Of a DNA stretch of 64,000 nucleotides, positions 1 to 9,616 are shown piece by piece (position 1 is the stretch's first letter; every line of letters begins with the position of its first letter). Under the pieces are notes generated by a model that was not told the DNA's origin, made no database searches, and worked only from the letters and a program-made list of their open reading frames with translations. The translations under genes and the position numbers were made by a program. Source of the DNA: CAIPAT01 sp041665605. Lineage in GTDB: Bacteria; Verrucomicrobiota; Lentisphaeria; Victivallales; Victivallaceae. Location of the stretch: positions 1 through 64,000 of the forward strand of contig JBAYIO010000002.1 in the NCBI GenBank assembly GCA_041665605.1, read 5' to 3'.

Positions 1-45
1 CTTTAATTTTTCAACCTCAGTTTCTGTAAATTTTATCGTTATCAT
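1..45 (-). CDS. HigA-position antitoxin, N-terminal fragment
   Basis: Only the first 15 codons are in the window (MITIKFTETEVEKLK); the rest lies beyond base 1. The frame opens 21 bases downstream of the end of the HigB-like toxin on the same strand, with GGAG just upstream of the ATG. In HigBA loci the toxin comes first and the antitoxin second, so position suggests the antitoxin. The visible residues do not reach a helix-turn-helix, so the family is inferred from position only. Confidence 0.5.
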   Translation of the reverse strand, partial: MITIKFTETEVEKLK

Positions 46-66
46 GTCAACTCCATATAATTAGTT

Positions 67-336
67 TTACACATGATAAAAATATACATTAATATGTTTA
101 ATTTTCAAACTAATATAGTATACAACTACTGTAACCAGACGGTAGTTATTTCCTTTAATATTAAATATTACGGTATTGCCATTCAGCACGCTCGCGGACG
201 GATAAACTTTTTTAATGTCATTGAACGACTGCCAGTTGGAGTTTCTCACATCCTTAAGCCATTCATCTATTTGCGCCCGGCAGTCGCCGTGTTTCCTTTT
301 GAATTTATCCAGCGTCTTTAAGCCGACTACTTTCAT
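67..336 (-). CDS. higB: HigB-type RelE-superfamily mRNA interferase toxin
   Basis: The 89-residue product matches the HigB toxin family (RelE-like ribosome-dependent mRNA endonucleases). It has the N-terminal MKVVGLKTLDKFKRKH segment, the central WQSFNDIKKVYPSAS segment and the core VIFNIKGNNYRLV. After YRLV the match weakens: the usual tail, ending in a GTHAEYDK-type motif, is replaced by VYFYHV and a stop. The protein is therefore about ten residues short and may be weakened or inactive. AAGG lies six bases before the ATG. A consensus-like promoter carrying a palindromic operator lies directly upstream, and a probable antitoxin follows. Family assignment is firm from the first 65 residues; activity is uncertain. 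Confidence 0.75.
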   Translation of the reverse strand: MKVVGLKTLDKFKRKHGDCRAQIDEWLKDVRNSNWQSFNDIKKVYPSASVLNGNTVIFNIKGNNYRLVTVVVYYISLKIKHINVYFYHV

Positions 337-345
337 CTTGTGCCT

Positions 346-805
346 TAATTGTTAATATGCTTCTATTATAGTACCGTTATGGTACTATATCAAGACGGCG
401 TATATAATTTCTCTCTACTTTTTTATAAATATCTTTCTGATTTAGCCATGATACGAATATCCTTTTTTGATTTTTGCGTGGTCACCCTGTCGCGGCACGC
501 GTATACATATAGTAGATTTGTCAATCAATGACGGGGTAAATCCTTTAAAACAAAGCGTTTAAATGCGTCATTTTTTTGCAGAATTTTCTCTGGCGGCAGA
601 ACAAAAACAGGTCTCACGCGGAGACGCGGAGGCAGGGAGAATACACTTTGCACTTAGCCGGTGTTTTCAAGCCCCACATTTCATAAATCAACGGGGAGCT
701 CTTTGCGCAAGCATCAGCAAATAAATCTACTGATGGCTTGCCCTTGGCATTAAAAATATCTTTATATTACCAAACTACGACGCTTTTCATTGGTTTCCAA
801 GCTTT
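346..805. other. Gene-free stretch with repeat remnants
   Basis: No convincing coding frame. It holds the higBA promoter, a diverged copy of the AT-rich motif otherwise found at about 26.0 and 27.3 kb (here 501-524), and at 609-632 a short purine-rich run built on GCGGAGACGCGGAG. That run resembles the dispersed repeats at 25.37 and 53.14 kb. The rest shows nothing recognisable. Confidence 0.5.
365..393 (-). promoter_or_regulatory. higBA promoter with embedded operator palindrome
   Basis: On the minus strand, TTGATA (388-393) and TATAAT (365-370) are separated by exactly 17 bases, 28 bases upstream of higB. A perfect 9-bp-arm inverted repeat with a five-base loop (367-389; arms TATAGTACC and GGTACTATA) fills the spacer and overlaps the -10 box. 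An operator placed this way fits repression by the antitoxin or toxin-antitoxin complex, as is usual for HigBA. The geometry is read directly; the repressor's identity is inferred. Confidence 0.7.
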
Positions 806-1711
806 TTACACCGTGGGCGCATAAAAGTAAATCGGCATAATCGGCAGAAGCGCTTTATCTGCGTCTGCAAGTTTCGGGTAAAACTCCTGCCATAAGGCAA
901 TAAAACGGTCCAGGTCAATGAGTTCCACATGAACAGAAGAACTGCGCACGGTAGTCTTGGCTTCTGAAGTAAAACCTCCTGATGAAACAAACATCGCCAC
1001 ATCACCGTCCTTTTGCAATAAGCCCTGGAGCTGGCGTATCTCCTGCACGGTAGCAGATGTCTCCCGATGTTTAATCTGAACTTTGATGCGGGGTGGCACG
1101 GTACCGAGCGGGTCACGATAGGCAATTACATCAATCCCGCCGTCTTTGCCTTTAGGTGCGACAAACGGAGTGTAGTAGCCCATGCCGCGTAACAGTGCGG
1201 CTACAAGGTCTTGAAACTCATACGGATTTTTACTATTTATCTGTTTCTGAAAACCCTCAATTGCCAACTGCTCAATTTCGGAGATTGTCGCCTCCTGTCC
1301 CTGCTGCCCTTCCTCGCTGATATCCTGATCTTCATCAATTGACACAGTTGGCTGGTTCTCACTTCTCCAGACTTTATATGCGGCAGTCGCCGCGTTTAGC
1401 AGCCCGACATCACCAAGCTTGAGCGCTTTTTCGCCTTCCGGGGTTATATACCAAACGCCTTTATTCTTTACGAGAAATCCAGCCTTGATACAGTCAATAC
1501 TGTAGAAGTGAAGCATTGAGTGCCAGCGAATATAGCCGGACTTTTCGTAGGCCGCTTTGGCCCAGTCGTCGAATGCCACCTGTTTTTCGATCTCAGACGT
1601 TACGTCTCTACCCGGTGCTTGACCGCCTTTTTTACTAAGAATCTGCAACGCGGCAAAAATAACTTTAGCCGCCAATGCGCGTGAACGGGATATTTCTTTT
1701 GCCATAGTCAT
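806..1711 (-). CDS. mrr: Mrr-type restriction endonuclease
   Basis: Predicted type IV restriction enzyme, cutting modified DNA. The N-terminal ~115 residues look like the Mrr winged-helix domain, followed by an acidic linker and the catalytic PD-(D/E)XK domain. The latter has YEFQDLVAALLRGMGY, then GGID (Asp about 194) and QIK (Gln 212, Lys 214), the E/D/QxK layout of Mrr nucleases. The product is about 301 residues, normal for the family. The ATG at 1711 has GGAG four bases upstream; another ATG at 1705 has a ten-base spacing and is equally possible. It sits between a HigBA locus and an MmeI-like enzyme, which fits a defence cluster. The specificity for modified DNA is family knowledge and not visible here. 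Confidence 0.85.
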   Translation of the reverse strand: MTMAKEISRSRALAAKVIFAALQILSKKGGQAPGRDVTSEIEKQVAFDDWAKAAYEKSGYIRWHSMLHFYSIDCIKAGFLVKNKGVWYITPEGEKALKLGDVGLLNAATAAYKVWRSENQPTVSIDEDQDISEEGQQGQEATISEIEQLAIEGFQKQINSKNPYEFQDLVAALLRGMGYYTPFVAPKGKDGGIDVIAYRDPLGTVPPRIKVQIKHRETSATVQEIRQLQGLLQKDGDVAMFVSSGGFTSEAKTTVRSSSVHVELIDLDRFIALWQEFYPKLADADKALLPIMPIYFYAPTV

Positions 1712-1856
1712 TTTCTCCAAAGGCTAACAAACTATTTGATGTTTTATGTATATCAATGCAATCGACGGTAAAATATAAGGAGATTTTTGTAAACAGTCAA
1801 GTAAAATCACTACTTTACAACATATTATTCAGATTAACCGGAATAATATTACCATC

Positions 1857-4718
1857 TCACACCAGCGGGGCAGTATATTCCAGATACAGTTGGAAGAGGT
1901 ATTCCAGACGATCCATTTCCGAACCGAACGCCTGACCGCGATAACATTTATCCACCGCTTTGTCCAGTTCATTATGCGCTTTGACCAGAACTGGCGGCAT
2001 CGTGACCGGATCGTAAAGATCGGCCAGCGAACATTCCGGGAAATGATTTCTGGCATCCAGTACCGCCTGCGCTTTTTCTTCAACGGCCGCAACCAGTCCG
2101 CCGCCGGGTTCTTTCGGCCACGGGAAGCTGTTGTAAACAATATCCTTTGAATATCTATAATCACTCTTCAAACGACCGCAGACATGTTTCACCCACGTCA
2201 TGTGCATTACTGAAGTCAATACGCCGAAATGATATAACGTTGCGTCCGGGATTGCCTGGCATGAATCCGAAACAATATATTCTTTGTCAAAAAAACCAAT
2301 CGGAATATATTTACGGTTTTCCGAGGAATGGCGCGGAACAAGAATATAAGTTGAATCCGGCTGCCGGATTTCCGCGAAAAGAGATGGCGTCTCAGCATCC
2401 TTCTGAGTGGGAATTTTCCTGCTTTGCAGTCTGAAATTTTTAACTTTATTGATTCTTTCCAGCACAAGCGGCATTTGTCTTAAATCATGCGGTGAAATAT
2501 TTATCAGCCAGAGACACCAGCGTTTCGTATCATGGAGAAATTCTTTCGCGGAAAGCAGCGGCCTTATGTACGGTTCCGCCTGCGGTTCTGAATTAAGCAA
2601 TGCAATTTTTTCTTCATCTGAAAGGATTAAATTGCCGTCGTCAACCGGCTTGCTGCCGTAATCCATTTTTGGGATTCGGCAGACTGGTCTGGATCTGCTG
2701 GATATAATGACATCCGGCGCGGCAGCCAGATAAGGATTGATATTTGCCGCCTTGATCTGGTGGGCCGTATTCTGATTATCTTCGTAATCGAAAATTGTTT
2801 TGCTGTCAGTGTCGAAACAGGCGAAACCGATTATAACGACATGGACATGGGCCATGCCCCTGGCTTCGCTGTTCCATTGAAAAGTGCGGTGCGCGAAATG
2901 GATTTTAACATGATAAGTATTGAGCAATTCATTCCAGAGTATGCCGACCTGTTCGCCCTGAGTGATGGAATTGGTGGAAACGAACCCGACCTTTATCTGT
3001 GTATTCTGAATATACTGTGCGGCCTTGACATACCAGCAGGCAACATAATCCAGCAGGCCGGCGCTGCTTACTTTATGGAAAATCAGGTCTGCATCCGCTT
3101 TCTGCGAGTCATTTTGCAGATGCTTTCCGATGAACGGCGGGTTGCCCAGAATATAGTCGAATTTTGTCTGATGCATGTTCCGCTGCTTTTGAATTTCATC
3201 TTCATCCACAATATTCATTTTTTTCGCCAGAACATTAAGCGTTTCATAATGTTCCGGCGCTTCTTTGACGATGCTGACATTGACGATGTCGGCGGAAGCG
3301 TCGAAATAAGTTCCGTGCATCAAATAATTCCAGTCAAGCCGGAGCGCATTGCCGTGGATTATTTTTGCCGCTTTGCGGAGCGGGAGACGGACATAATACA
3401 TGCCGAACTCCTCGGAAAGGCGCTGGTTCATCTGATGGTCAACCAGCCATAAGGCGACCCCGGCGATTCTGGCGGGAAATTCCTCAATCTCGATGCCGTA
3501 CATCTGGTCCACGTTGATTTTGCAGAAAAATCCGATGTCGAGAACGGAATCATTGTACAGTTCTTTAATGATCTCAATTTCCAGCAGGCGCAATTCCCGG
3601 TAGGTAATGACCAGAAAGTTACCGCAGCCGCAGGCCGGGTCAAAGAATTTCAGCGATGCCAGTTTGTCATGAAATTCCTCCAGCAGTTGTTTCCGGTTAT
3701 TGCGTTTTCCGGCGATGACGGCGAATTCGCGTTTCAGGTCATCGAGAAAAAGTGATTTGATCAGTTTCAGGATATTCTGCTCGGAAGTATAGTGAGCACC
3801 GAGGTTGCGGCGCTTTTCACGGTCCATGACGGACTGGAACATAGAGCCGAAAATGGCGGGGGAAATCAGGCTCCAGTTGAAATAGCAGCACTCCAGCATG
3901 GCGGCGCGCATATCGCTGTTGAAGTCGGCGAACGGTAGATTCTCTTCAAACAGCTTGCCGTTGACATAGGGAAACGCCTGGAGCGCTTCATCGAGATTTA
4001 TGTTCCGGCGGTCTTCCGGCGTATTCAATATTTCAAACAGCCGGGCAAGATGCATCCCCAGGTCGGAACCGTCCGGCGCGGTGCGCTGTTCGATATAGTC
4101 GGCAAAAATATTTTTCTCAAAGATGCCGGTATCATCGGCGAAAAGAGCAAACAGGATTCTGACCAGGAATACTTCGAGTTTATGGCCGGTGTAGCCGGAT
4201 TGCGCCAGCCGGTCATGGAGTTTGCCCATTAATTCCGCCGCCTTGATATTGATTGGAGCTTCCGGCTGGTAATTCCTGCTGGCATATCCGGCTACGAAGC
4301 TGAAAAGATGAATATGGCGATGGAAATCTTTCAGTTGGAAATTGTACTGCTTATTTTCCTCCAGATCGTAGAGGCGGAAGCGTTCAAAATCGGAAACCAG
4401 CACATATTGCGGCAGTTCGCACTCCTTCAGTCCGTTGAAATAATCAAGCGCCTGCGAATAGGCCTTGTCGAGATCTTTGCCGCGGGATTTATGTTCGACT
4501 ATCAGCGTCCCCTTCCAGAACAGATCAATATAACCCTGGCCCTGGCCGATTCTGTCAACCGGCCTTTCAAAAGCGGCGACACGGCGGCGGGAAATGCCGA
4601 ATACTTCAAAGAATGCATCCCAGAAAGATTTTGCCTCCGCATCTTCCCTGGACTCATTTTTCCATTCCCTGGCAAATTCAATCGCCCGGCGTTTAATTTC
4701 ATTCCAGCTTAAAGCCAT
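1857..4718 (-). CDS. MmeI-like (type IIL/IIG) restriction-modification enzyme
   Basis: Single-chain enzyme of 953 residues joining nuclease, adenine methyltransferase and target recognition. Near the N-terminus GYID, then nine residues, then EHK (Asp 65, Glu 75, Lys 77) reproduces the D-X9-EXK active site of MmeI. A helical spacer follows. The methyltransferase has motif I DPACGCGNF (about 360-368) and motif IV NPPF (about 526-529), typical of N6-adenine enzymes of the gamma class. The C-terminal ~350 residues should hold the target recognition domain. The start at 4718 is chosen because GGGGA lies just upstream at the right spacing; an upstream in-frame ATG at 4736 lacks such a site. No separate methylase or specificity gene is adjacent, as expected for this class. 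It is intact, with no internal stop. Confidence 0.88.
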   Translation of the reverse strand: MALSWNEIKRRAIEFAREWKNESREDAEAKSFWDAFFEVFGISRRRVAAFERPVDRIGQGQGYIDLFWKGTLIVEHKSRGKDLDKAYSQALDYFNGLKECELPQYVLVSDFERFRLYDLEENKQYNFQLKDFHRHIHLFSFVAGYASRNYQPEAPINIKAAELMGKLHDRLAQSGYTGHKLEVFLVRILFALFADDTGIFEKNIFADYIEQRTAPDGSDLGMHLARLFEILNTPEDRRNINLDEALQAFPYVNGKLFEENLPFADFNSDMRAAMLECCYFNWSLISPAIFGSMFQSVMDREKRRNLGAHYTSEQNILKLIKSLFLDDLKREFAVIAGKRNNRKQLLEEFHDKLASLKFFDPACGCGNFLVITYRELRLLEIEIIKELYNDSVLDIGFFCKINVDQMYGIEIEEFPARIAGVALWLVDHQMNQRLSEEFGMYYVRLPLRKAAKIIHGNALRLDWNYLMHGTYFDASADIVNVSIVKEAPEHYETLNVLAKKMNIVDEDEIQKQRNMHQTKFDYILGNPPFIGKHLQNDSQKADADLIFHKVSSAGLLDYVACWYVKAAQYIQNTQIKVGFVSTNSITQGEQVGILWNELLNTYHVKIHFAHRTFQWNSEARGMAHVHVVIIGFACFDTDSKTIFDYEDNQNTAHQIKAANINPYLAAAPDVIISSRSRPVCRIPKMDYGSKPVDDGNLILSDEEKIALLNSEPQAEPYIRPLLSAKEFLHDTKRWCLWLINISPHDLRQMPLVLERINKVKNFRLQSRKIPTQKDAETPSLFAEIRQPDSTYILVPRHSSENRKYIPIGFFDKEYIVSDSCQAIPDATLYHFGVLTSVMHMTWVKHVCGRLKSDYRYSKDIVYNSFPWPKEPGGGLVAAVEEKAQAVLDARNHFPECSLADLYDPVTMPPVLVKAHNELDKAVDKCYRGQAFGSEMDRLEYLFQLYLEYTAPLV

Positions 4719-5116
4719 AAATTTTCCCCGGCACATCCTGTTTACAAAACATCTGATAAATTGCCCCGGATTTGACCAATTTCAACCTGTGATTGTATAT
4801 TTTGTCAACAGGCAGGACAGTTGTCTGCCGTATAGTTCTGCAAACACTGCAATATTTCCGGGAATATATTATTCCGAAATTATTGTCAGGCGACCGGCGC
4901 TCGCGGGCAATCTGCCGCGCGGCTTGCCGGGCGACCCTGGGCTGACCTTGAAGATTAAATATTTTTGTATTAATAGGGGTTTGGGATTTTGACTTTTTGA
5001 ATATCCGGTATATCTTTATGGCTCCGTATTTAGAAGGCTTTATCGTCACACAATACCGGGCATCCGGGAAGACATAACTTTAAAACCTTGAAATATATAA
5101 AAAAGGAAAGAAGCAA
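4719..5116. other. Intergenic region between divergent R-M gene and gap
   Basis: No supported gene in about 400 bases. It carries the divergent promoters of the restriction-modification gene and gap. At 4885-4905 it has a GGCGACCGG-type motif that recurs in similar form near 63426. Confidence 0.5.
4989..5016 (+). promoter_or_regulatory. Candidate sigma-70 promoter for gap
   Basis: TTGACT (4989-4994) and TATCTT (5011-5016) are spaced by 16 bases, about 100 bases upstream of the gap start. The match is reasonable but not perfect. Confidence 0.4.
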
Positions 5117-6118
5117 ATGGCTGTCAAAATTGGTATCAATGGTTTTGGTCGTATCGGCCGTCTGGTTTTCCGCGCCGCAATGGAACGGAAAGACGTCGAA
5201 GTTGTCGCCATCAACGATTTGATGGAAGTTGATTACATTGCGTATCAGCTCCGTTATGACTCCGTTCATGGTAAATTCGCCGGAAGCGTCGAAGTAAAAG
5301 ACGGACATCTGGTCGTCAACGGCAAAAAAGTCCGCGTCACCGCAGAGAAAGATCCCGCCCAGTTGAAGTGGGGCGAAGTCGGCGCCGATTACGTCGTCGA
5401 ATCCACCGGTCTTTTCCTTTCCAAGGACAAAGCGCAACTGCACTTGCAGGCCGGCGCGAAGAAAGTCATCTTGTCCGCTCCGTCCAAAGACGACACCCCG
5501 ATGTTCGTAATGGGCGTGAACAACAAGTCCCTGACCAAGGAAATGGACATTGTTTCCAATGCTTCCTGCACCACCAACTGTCTGGCCCCGATCGTCAAAG
5601 TGCTGAATGACAATTTCGGCATCATCGAAGGCCTGATGACTACGGTACATGCCACCACCGCGACCCAGAAGACCGTTGACGGCCCGTCCAACAAGGACTG
5701 GCGCGGCGGCCGCGCGGCGCTGTGCAACATTATCCCGTCCTCCACCGGCGCCGCGAAGGCTGTCGGCGTGGTCATCCCCGCGATGAAGGGCAAACTGACC
5801 GGTATGGCATTCCGCGTTCCGACCGCAGACGTTTCCGCGGTTGACCTGACCTGCCGTCTGGAAAAAGGCGCGAGCTACAAGCAGATCTGCGAAGCCATGA
5901 AGGCCGCCTCCGAAGGCGAACTGAAGGGCGTTCTCGGCTACACAGACGAAGAAGTGGTCTCCCAGGACTTCGTGCATGACGCCAGAACCTCCATTTTCGA
6001 TGCCAAAGCCGGTATCTCCCTTAACGACAACTTCGTCAAGGTAGTGTCCTGGTATGACAACGAATGGGGTTACTCAAACAAGGTTGTCGACCTGATCTGT
6101 TACATGGCTACTCTCTAA
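5117..6118 (+). CDS. gap: Type I glyceraldehyde-3-phosphate dehydrogenase
   Basis: Cytoplasmic glycolytic enzyme converting glyceraldehyde 3-phosphate, NAD and phosphate to 1,3-bisphosphoglycerate. The product is 333 residues, the normal length. It has the Rossmann motif NGFGRIGR near residue 8, the active-site SNASCTTNCLAP with catalytic Cys 151, and a C-terminal SWYDNEWGYS signature. AAGGAAAG precedes the ATG by about nine bases. It is followed by a strong terminator and then pgk and tpiA, so it is the first gene of a glycolytic cluster but probably has its own transcript. Nothing unusual. Confidence 0.98.
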   Translation: MAVKIGINGFGRIGRLVFRAAMERKDVEVVAINDLMEVDYIAYQLRYDSVHGKFAGSVEVKDGHLVVNGKKVRVTAEKDPAQLKWGEVGADYVVESTGLFLSKDKAQLHLQAGAKKVILSAPSKDDTPMFVMGVNNKSLTKEMDIVSNASCTTNCLAPIVKVLNDNFGIIEGLMTTVHATTATQKTVDGPSNKDWRGGRAALCNIIPSSTGAAKAVGVVIPAMKGKLTGMAFRVPTADVSAVDLTCRLEKGASYKQICEAMKAASEGELKGVLGYTDEEVVSQDFVHDARTSIFDAKAGISLNDNFVKVVSWYDNEWGYSNKVVDLICYMATL

Positions 6119-6152
6119 TCCTGCCTCACGGCGGAGATGATTGATTGAGTTT

Positions 6153-6190
6153 AACCCGAAGAGCCTGTAAAACGGCGCTTCGGGTTTTTT
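6153..6190 (+). terminator. Rho-independent terminator after gap
   Basis: Nine-base arms AACCCGAAG and CTTCGGGTT enclose an inner GCC/GGC pairing and are followed by a T run. This separates gap from pgk, allowing high expression of gap alone. Confidence 0.85.
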
Positions 6191-6220
6191 GCTAAAAAAA
6201 CCAAATTCAGGAGATGCGAA

Positions 6221-7444
<1,224 letters not shown>

Positions 7445-7473
7445 CATTTAATTTCTAAAAGGAGAATTTCAAA

Positions 7474-8235
7474 ATGGCAAGAAAAGTAATCATTGCCGGC
7501 AACTGGAAGATGAACAAGACCGCGTCCGAAGCAAAAGCTCTGGTCGAAGAACTGAAGGCCAAAGTGAAGGATATCAGCTCGGTTGATATCGTCGTCTGCC
7601 CGCCGTTCACCTCCATTGACGCCGCCGTCAAGGCCGCAGCCGGTTCCAATATCAAAGTCGGGGCCCAGAACATTCACTGGGCGGACAATGGCGCGTTCAC
7701 CGGGGAAATTTCGGCATCAATGCTGAAAGAAGCCGGCGTAGAATATGCCATCATCGGCCACAGCGAAAGACGCCAGTATTTCGGCGAAACCGATGCGACC
7801 GTCAACAAGCGTCTGAAAGCCGCTCTCGCGGCCGGACTCAAACCGATCGTCTGCATCGGCGAACTGCTCGACGAGCGCGAAGGCGGACACACCCAGAAAG
7901 TGCTGTTCACCCAGCTTGAAGGCGGCCTGGCCGACATTACTGAAGAACAGATGGGGGGAATCATTATTGCCTACGAACCGGTCTGGGCGATCGGCACCGG
8001 CAAGACCGCTACTCCGGAAATGGCGGAGGAAACCCACTGCTACATCCGGCAGCAGCTCGGCGATATGTTTGACCAGGAAACGGCCGGCAAAGTCCGTATT
8101 CAGTACGGCGGCAGCATGAAAGCCGATAACGCGGCTTCGCTGGTTGCCCAGAAGAATATTGACGGCGGTCTGATTGGCGGCGCCAGCCTCAAAGCTGACA
8201 GTTTTGCCGATCTGATCAGGAATTCCATCAAATAA
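7474..8235 (+). CDS. tpiA: Triosephosphate isomerase
   Basis: Interconverts dihydroxyacetone phosphate and glyceraldehyde 3-phosphate. The product is 253 residues, the usual length. Visible catalytic residues are Asn 11 and Lys 12 in AGNWKMNK, His 96 in IIGHSERR and Glu 168 in AYEPVWAIGTG; the phosphate-binding GGS loop and the C-terminal GLIGGASL are present. AAAAGGAG is well placed before the ATG. It probably forms one transcript with pgk. Confidence 0.98.
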   Translation: MARKVIIAGNWKMNKTASEAKALVEELKAKVKDISSVDIVVCPPFTSIDAAVKAAAGSNIKVGAQNIHWADNGAFTGEISASMLKEAGVEYAIIGHSERRQYFGETDATVNKRLKAALAAGLKPIVCIGELLDEREGGHTQKVLFTQLEGGLADITEEQMGGIIIAYEPVWAIGTGKTATPEMAEETHCYIRQQLGDMFDQETAGKVRIQYGGSMKADNAASLVAQKNIDGGLIGGASLKADSFADLIRNSIK

Positions 8236-8258
8236 TTCTTCCTGAAACGGTTATTTTT

Positions 8259-8303
8259 CAGCCGCAGTCTGGAAATATTGTTTGACTTTTCCGGCTGCGG
8301 TTG
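8259..8303 (+). terminator. Weak terminator-like hairpin after tpiA
   Basis: Arms CAGCCGCAG and CTGCGGTTG pair with one G-T, with a further GGAAA/TTTCC pairing inside. The following T tract is poor, so read-through into secG is likely. Confidence 0.35.
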
Positions 8304-8357
8304 TATTTGTATTGTCCCGTTGAAATCGTAACATCAAAATAAAATTTGGGATATGAT

Positions 8358-8789
8358 ATGCTTGGAATATTAATAACTGTATTATATACGGCAGTGGTTA
8401 TTGTCGCGTTGCTGATGATTGGCGTGATTTTGATTCAACCTTCCAAAAGCGGCGGGTTCGGCGGTTCGTTCGGCGGCGTCGGCGAATCGGTGTTCGGGGC
8501 TTACGCCGGGAGCCATCTCAGCCGTCTTACAGTTATCCTGATTTCTCTTTTCTTTATTCTCACCCTCCTGCTGGCCGTTATTACCAGCCACAAAGCCAAA
8601 GATAAAAGCGTTGCTGAAATAAATGCAGTAAAGGCTGATTTGACGGCCAAAGCGGTCGTCAATGTCAAAGCGGAACCGTTGCCAGTTGCGGCCAAAGAAG
8701 CCCAGCCGGCCGGGAATATTCCGGCTAAAACAGCGAAGCCGGCAGGAAACGCACTCCCCGAAAATAAAGCCGGAAGTGTAAATAAATAA
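8358..8789 (+). CDS. secG: Preprotein translocase subunit SecG
   Basis: Accessory inner-membrane subunit of the SecYEG channel. Two membrane segments (about 3-23 and 53-75) flank the conserved loop LIQPSKSGGFGGSFGGVGE. The C-terminal ~65 residues form a long Ala/Lys/Pro-rich tail not found in short SecG proteins, giving 143 residues against a usual 75-110. The ATG at 8358 is preferred over an upstream in-frame TTG because the protein then begins directly with the first membrane helix. Placement after tpiA is common in bacteria. Confidence 0.92.
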   Translation: MLGILITVLYTAVVIVALLMIGVILIQPSKSGGFGGSFGGVGESVFGAYAGSHLSRLTVILISLFFILTLLLAVITSHKAKDKSVAEINAVKADLTAKAVVNVKAEPLPVAAKEAQPAGNIPAKTAKPAGNALPENKAGSVNK

Positions 8790-8953
8790 TATTTTATTAT
8801 CTATTGCTCTTTCTTAGATTTTATTGTTTCTGCGAGTATTTACTAACTGCGAGAGTTTTTGTCTTTTATCACTTGAAAATTTGCTCCTTGGGGAATATTA
8901 TTATCAGGTTTTGAATTTTATTGTTTTTGATAAAAGTGGAGGCTTGGTTGAAA

Positions 8954-9616
8954 ATGAAAAAATATCTGTTTTTTTTCTGCTGCCTTTTGACAATAGCAGC
9001 AAGCGAAACTTTTGCACAATCTGATACTTTTAAGAACGTCCAGGTTAAGGCAAAGTTCCAGCAGACCCCGACTTATCAGGTTACCAACTATTCCTCTTCG
9101 AATCTGGGTAATTGCGAATGGCTGGTTCTGAATATTACCTACAACACCCCCGCCGGCGGCAGACCCAATGAATACGTCTGGCTGGATGAAGTTTCCATTG
9201 AAGCTGAAATCCTGTTCATGGCGGATTATCAGGGGAAAAAGGTAATGGCCATGGTAAGTGGCAGCACGACCTACTGGTCCCTTGAAATGGACGGCAAGAA
9301 GCATCAGGAGATAATGGCGGTTCCGCCGGAAATTTTCAGGCGTTATTCTCTGACCCCAACCTTCAAGACGATCCCCGTCTTCGGGCGGATTATATTCTAC
9401 AGCAAGTCCAGGACGATTCTTGGCGGCGGGTATTTTTATGTGAATCAGGCTGGCACGGTGACCGACAAAGACATTGCCGGCATGTTTGATAAATACAAAG
9501 GCCCGGTAAGCAACTCGTTGAAAATCGAAAACATGATTTTACCGAGAGACAAATCGCCATGGGCCGCGATTCAATATGACTTTTATGACCTGATTAAACC
9601 GGAAATAAAGAAATAA
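8954..9616 (+). CDS. Exported Amuc_1102-like pilus-locus protein
   Basis: The product is about 220 residues with a clear signal peptide (MKKYLFFFCCLLTIAASETF then AQ). The rest looks beta-rich, with no enzyme motif. The Akkermansia order Amuc_1102-1101-1100-1099-1098 is reproduced here by the next genes, so this first member is assigned to the Amuc_1102 family by position, size and export signal. The start may be the TTG six bases upstream of the annotated ATG, since GGAGG is five bases before that TTG. The stop overlaps the next ATG by one base (TAATG), indicating translational coupling to the PilM-like gene. The direct role is unknown. Confidence 0.6.
   Translation: MKKYLFFFCCLLTIAASETFAQSDTFKNVQVKAKFQQTPTYQVTNYSSSNLGNCEWLVLNITYNTPAGGRPNEYVWLDEVSIEAEILFMADYQGKKVMAMVSGSTTYWSLEMDGKKHQEIMAVPPEIFRRYSLTPTFKTIPVFGRIIFYSKSRTILGGGYFYVNQAGTVTDKDIAGMFDKYKGPVSNSLKIENMILPRDKSPWAAIQYDFYDLIKPEIKK

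Noticed and set aside
349..531. 60-codon plus-strand frame
   Set aside because: Lies across the higBA promoter region, hydrophobic chance translation, no ribosome site.
4885..4905. Shared GGCGACCGG-type motif with 63426
   Set aside because: About 20 similar bases in GC-rich context with no further flanking similarity; chance cannot be excluded.
5030..5977. 315-codon minus-strand frame opposite gap
   Set aside because: Fully antisense to an unmistakable gap gene and low in recognisable motifs.
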